Source: Rhodobacterales bacterium UBA3080
Lineage (GTDB): Bacteria > Pseudomonadota > Alphaproteobacteria > Rhodobacterales > Rhodobacteraceae
Length of the DNA: 13,711 nucleotides
Direction of reading: 5' to 3'
Assembly: GCA_002366645.1 (NCBI GenBank)
Contig: DFBM01000154.1
Location: 1 to 13,711, forward strand
The notes under the pieces were generated by a model. The model ran no database searches. It saw nothing but the letters and a program-made list of their open reading frames with translations, and was not told where the DNA came from. Positions within the stretch are counted from its first letter, which is position 1. The number at the start of each line of letters is the position of its first letter. Both the position numbers and the translations under genes were made by a program. This document shows, one piece after another, positions 13,233 through 13,711 of the stretch.

Positions 13233-13711
13233 ATGCAAAAAGAACCTGATTTCCCCGGCTGGCACGGCACGACGATTGTCGGTGTGCGCAAAGGCGGCAA
13301 AGTCGTAATTGCAGGCGACGGGCAGGTTAGCCTTGGCCAGACGATCATCAAGGGCTCGGCCCGCAAAGTGCGCCGTATAAGCCCGGGCGGACATGAAGTG
13401 GTCTGCGGATTTGCAGGATCAACCGCCGATGCGTTTACCTTGTTGGAACGTTTGGAAGTCAAACTCGAGGCTGCGCCCGGACAACTCGCCCGCGCATCCG
13501 TTGAACTGGCCAAAGACTGGCGAACCGACAAATACCTGAAAAACCTCGAAGCGATGCTGATCGTGACCGACGGCAAAGACCTGTTCGTAATCACCGGCGC
13601 TGGCGACGTGCTAGAGCCCGAGCATGACGTAACCGCCATCGGATCCGGTGGCAACTTCGCCCTCGCGGCGGGACGCGCCATGTTTGATTTCGAGGAAGAC
13701 GCCGAAGTAAT
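13233..13711 (+). CDS. hslV: ATP-dependent protease proteolytic subunit HslV (3' end cut by window edge)
   Basis: HslV (ClpQ) is the peptidase of the HslUV proteasome-like complex in the cytoplasm. The visible 159 codons cover most of the roughly 185-residue protein. The catalytic N-terminal threonine lies in HGTTIVGVRKGG; by alignment with E. coli M-TTIV, T13 would be exposed after removal of the 12-residue leader MQKEPDFPGWHG. Further family blocks are VVIAGDGQVSLGQTIIKG, KVRRI, GFAGSTADAFTLLERLE, ELAKDWRTDKYLKNLEAMLIVTDG and ITGAGDVLEPEHDVTAIGSGG. The ATG at 13233 has TTGGAGG at 13221-13227. A hslU gene would be expected nearby but is not in the window. The upstream promoter suggests heat-shock control. 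Confidence 0.97.
   Translation, partial: MQKEPDFPGWHGTTIVGVRKGGKVVIAGDGQVSLGQTIIKGSARKVRRISPGGHEVVCGFAGSTADAFTLLERLEVKLEAAPGQLARASVELAKDWRTDKYLKNLEAMLIVTDGKDLFVITGAGDVLEPEHDVTAIGSGGNFALAAGRAMFDFEEDAEV

Noticed and set aside
1..13711. Mobile elements, CRISPR arrays or phage genes
   Set aside because: No transposase, integrase, long terminal repeats or regularly spaced repeats were seen; gene content is ordinary chromosomal.

Overview
The window looks like a chromosomal housekeeping segment of an alphaproteobacterium, most likely from the Rhodobacterales (Roseobacter-type). The basis is moderate GC content, a MutL that carries the endonuclease motif, an HslV with a 12-residue extension before its catalytic threonine, a fused YlxR/L7Ae protein between nusA and infB, and the alphaproteobacterial style of the IF2 N-terminus. 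This placement rests on family resemblance recalled from memory, not on a search. I see no insertion sequence, prophage, CRISPR array, tRNA or rRNA.

Layout. Positions 1-2316 carry lspA and mutL on the minus strand; mutL runs off the left edge just before its end. A 165-bp divergent gap separates them from three plus-strand genes: a MATE/NorM-type efflux pump (2482-3876), a 208-residue conserved protein of unknown function (3930-4556), and a RutR-like TetR-family regulator (4610-5221). Next comes a 185-bp region with inverted repeats. It ends in a strong intrinsic terminator whose T-run stops only 15 bp before the rimP start codon. The operon rimP-nusA-ylxR/L7Ae-infB follows (5407-10782), closed by a second intrinsic terminator (10805-10836). 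A stand-alone trpB (10903-12105) comes next, with a perfect 10-bp inverted repeat just upstream of its ribosome binding site. It converges on a minus-strand GST-like gene (12147-13103), with a stem-loop between the two stops. hslV (13233 to the right edge) diverges from the GST-like gene and has a promoter that resembles the heat-shock sigma-32 consensus.

How the genes work together. RimP matures the 30S subunit, NusA controls elongation and termination, the YlxR/L7Ae protein is a predicted RNA-binding factor, and IF2 starts translation. This is the classic bacterial operon linking transcription to translation. Its leader terminator suggests control by attenuation, possibly by NusA itself. 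LspA (lipoprotein signal peptidase) and MutL (mismatch repair) are unrelated in function but form a probable transcription unit. The MATE, unknown-protein and rutR genes are co-directional without obvious functional linkage.

Most worth a second look: the rimP leader terminator with a possible competing pairing; the unknown protein with its C-x2-C...C-x3-H cluster behind a membrane segment; and the palindrome in front of an orphan, non-standard trpB. No wholly new multi-gene system was evident.
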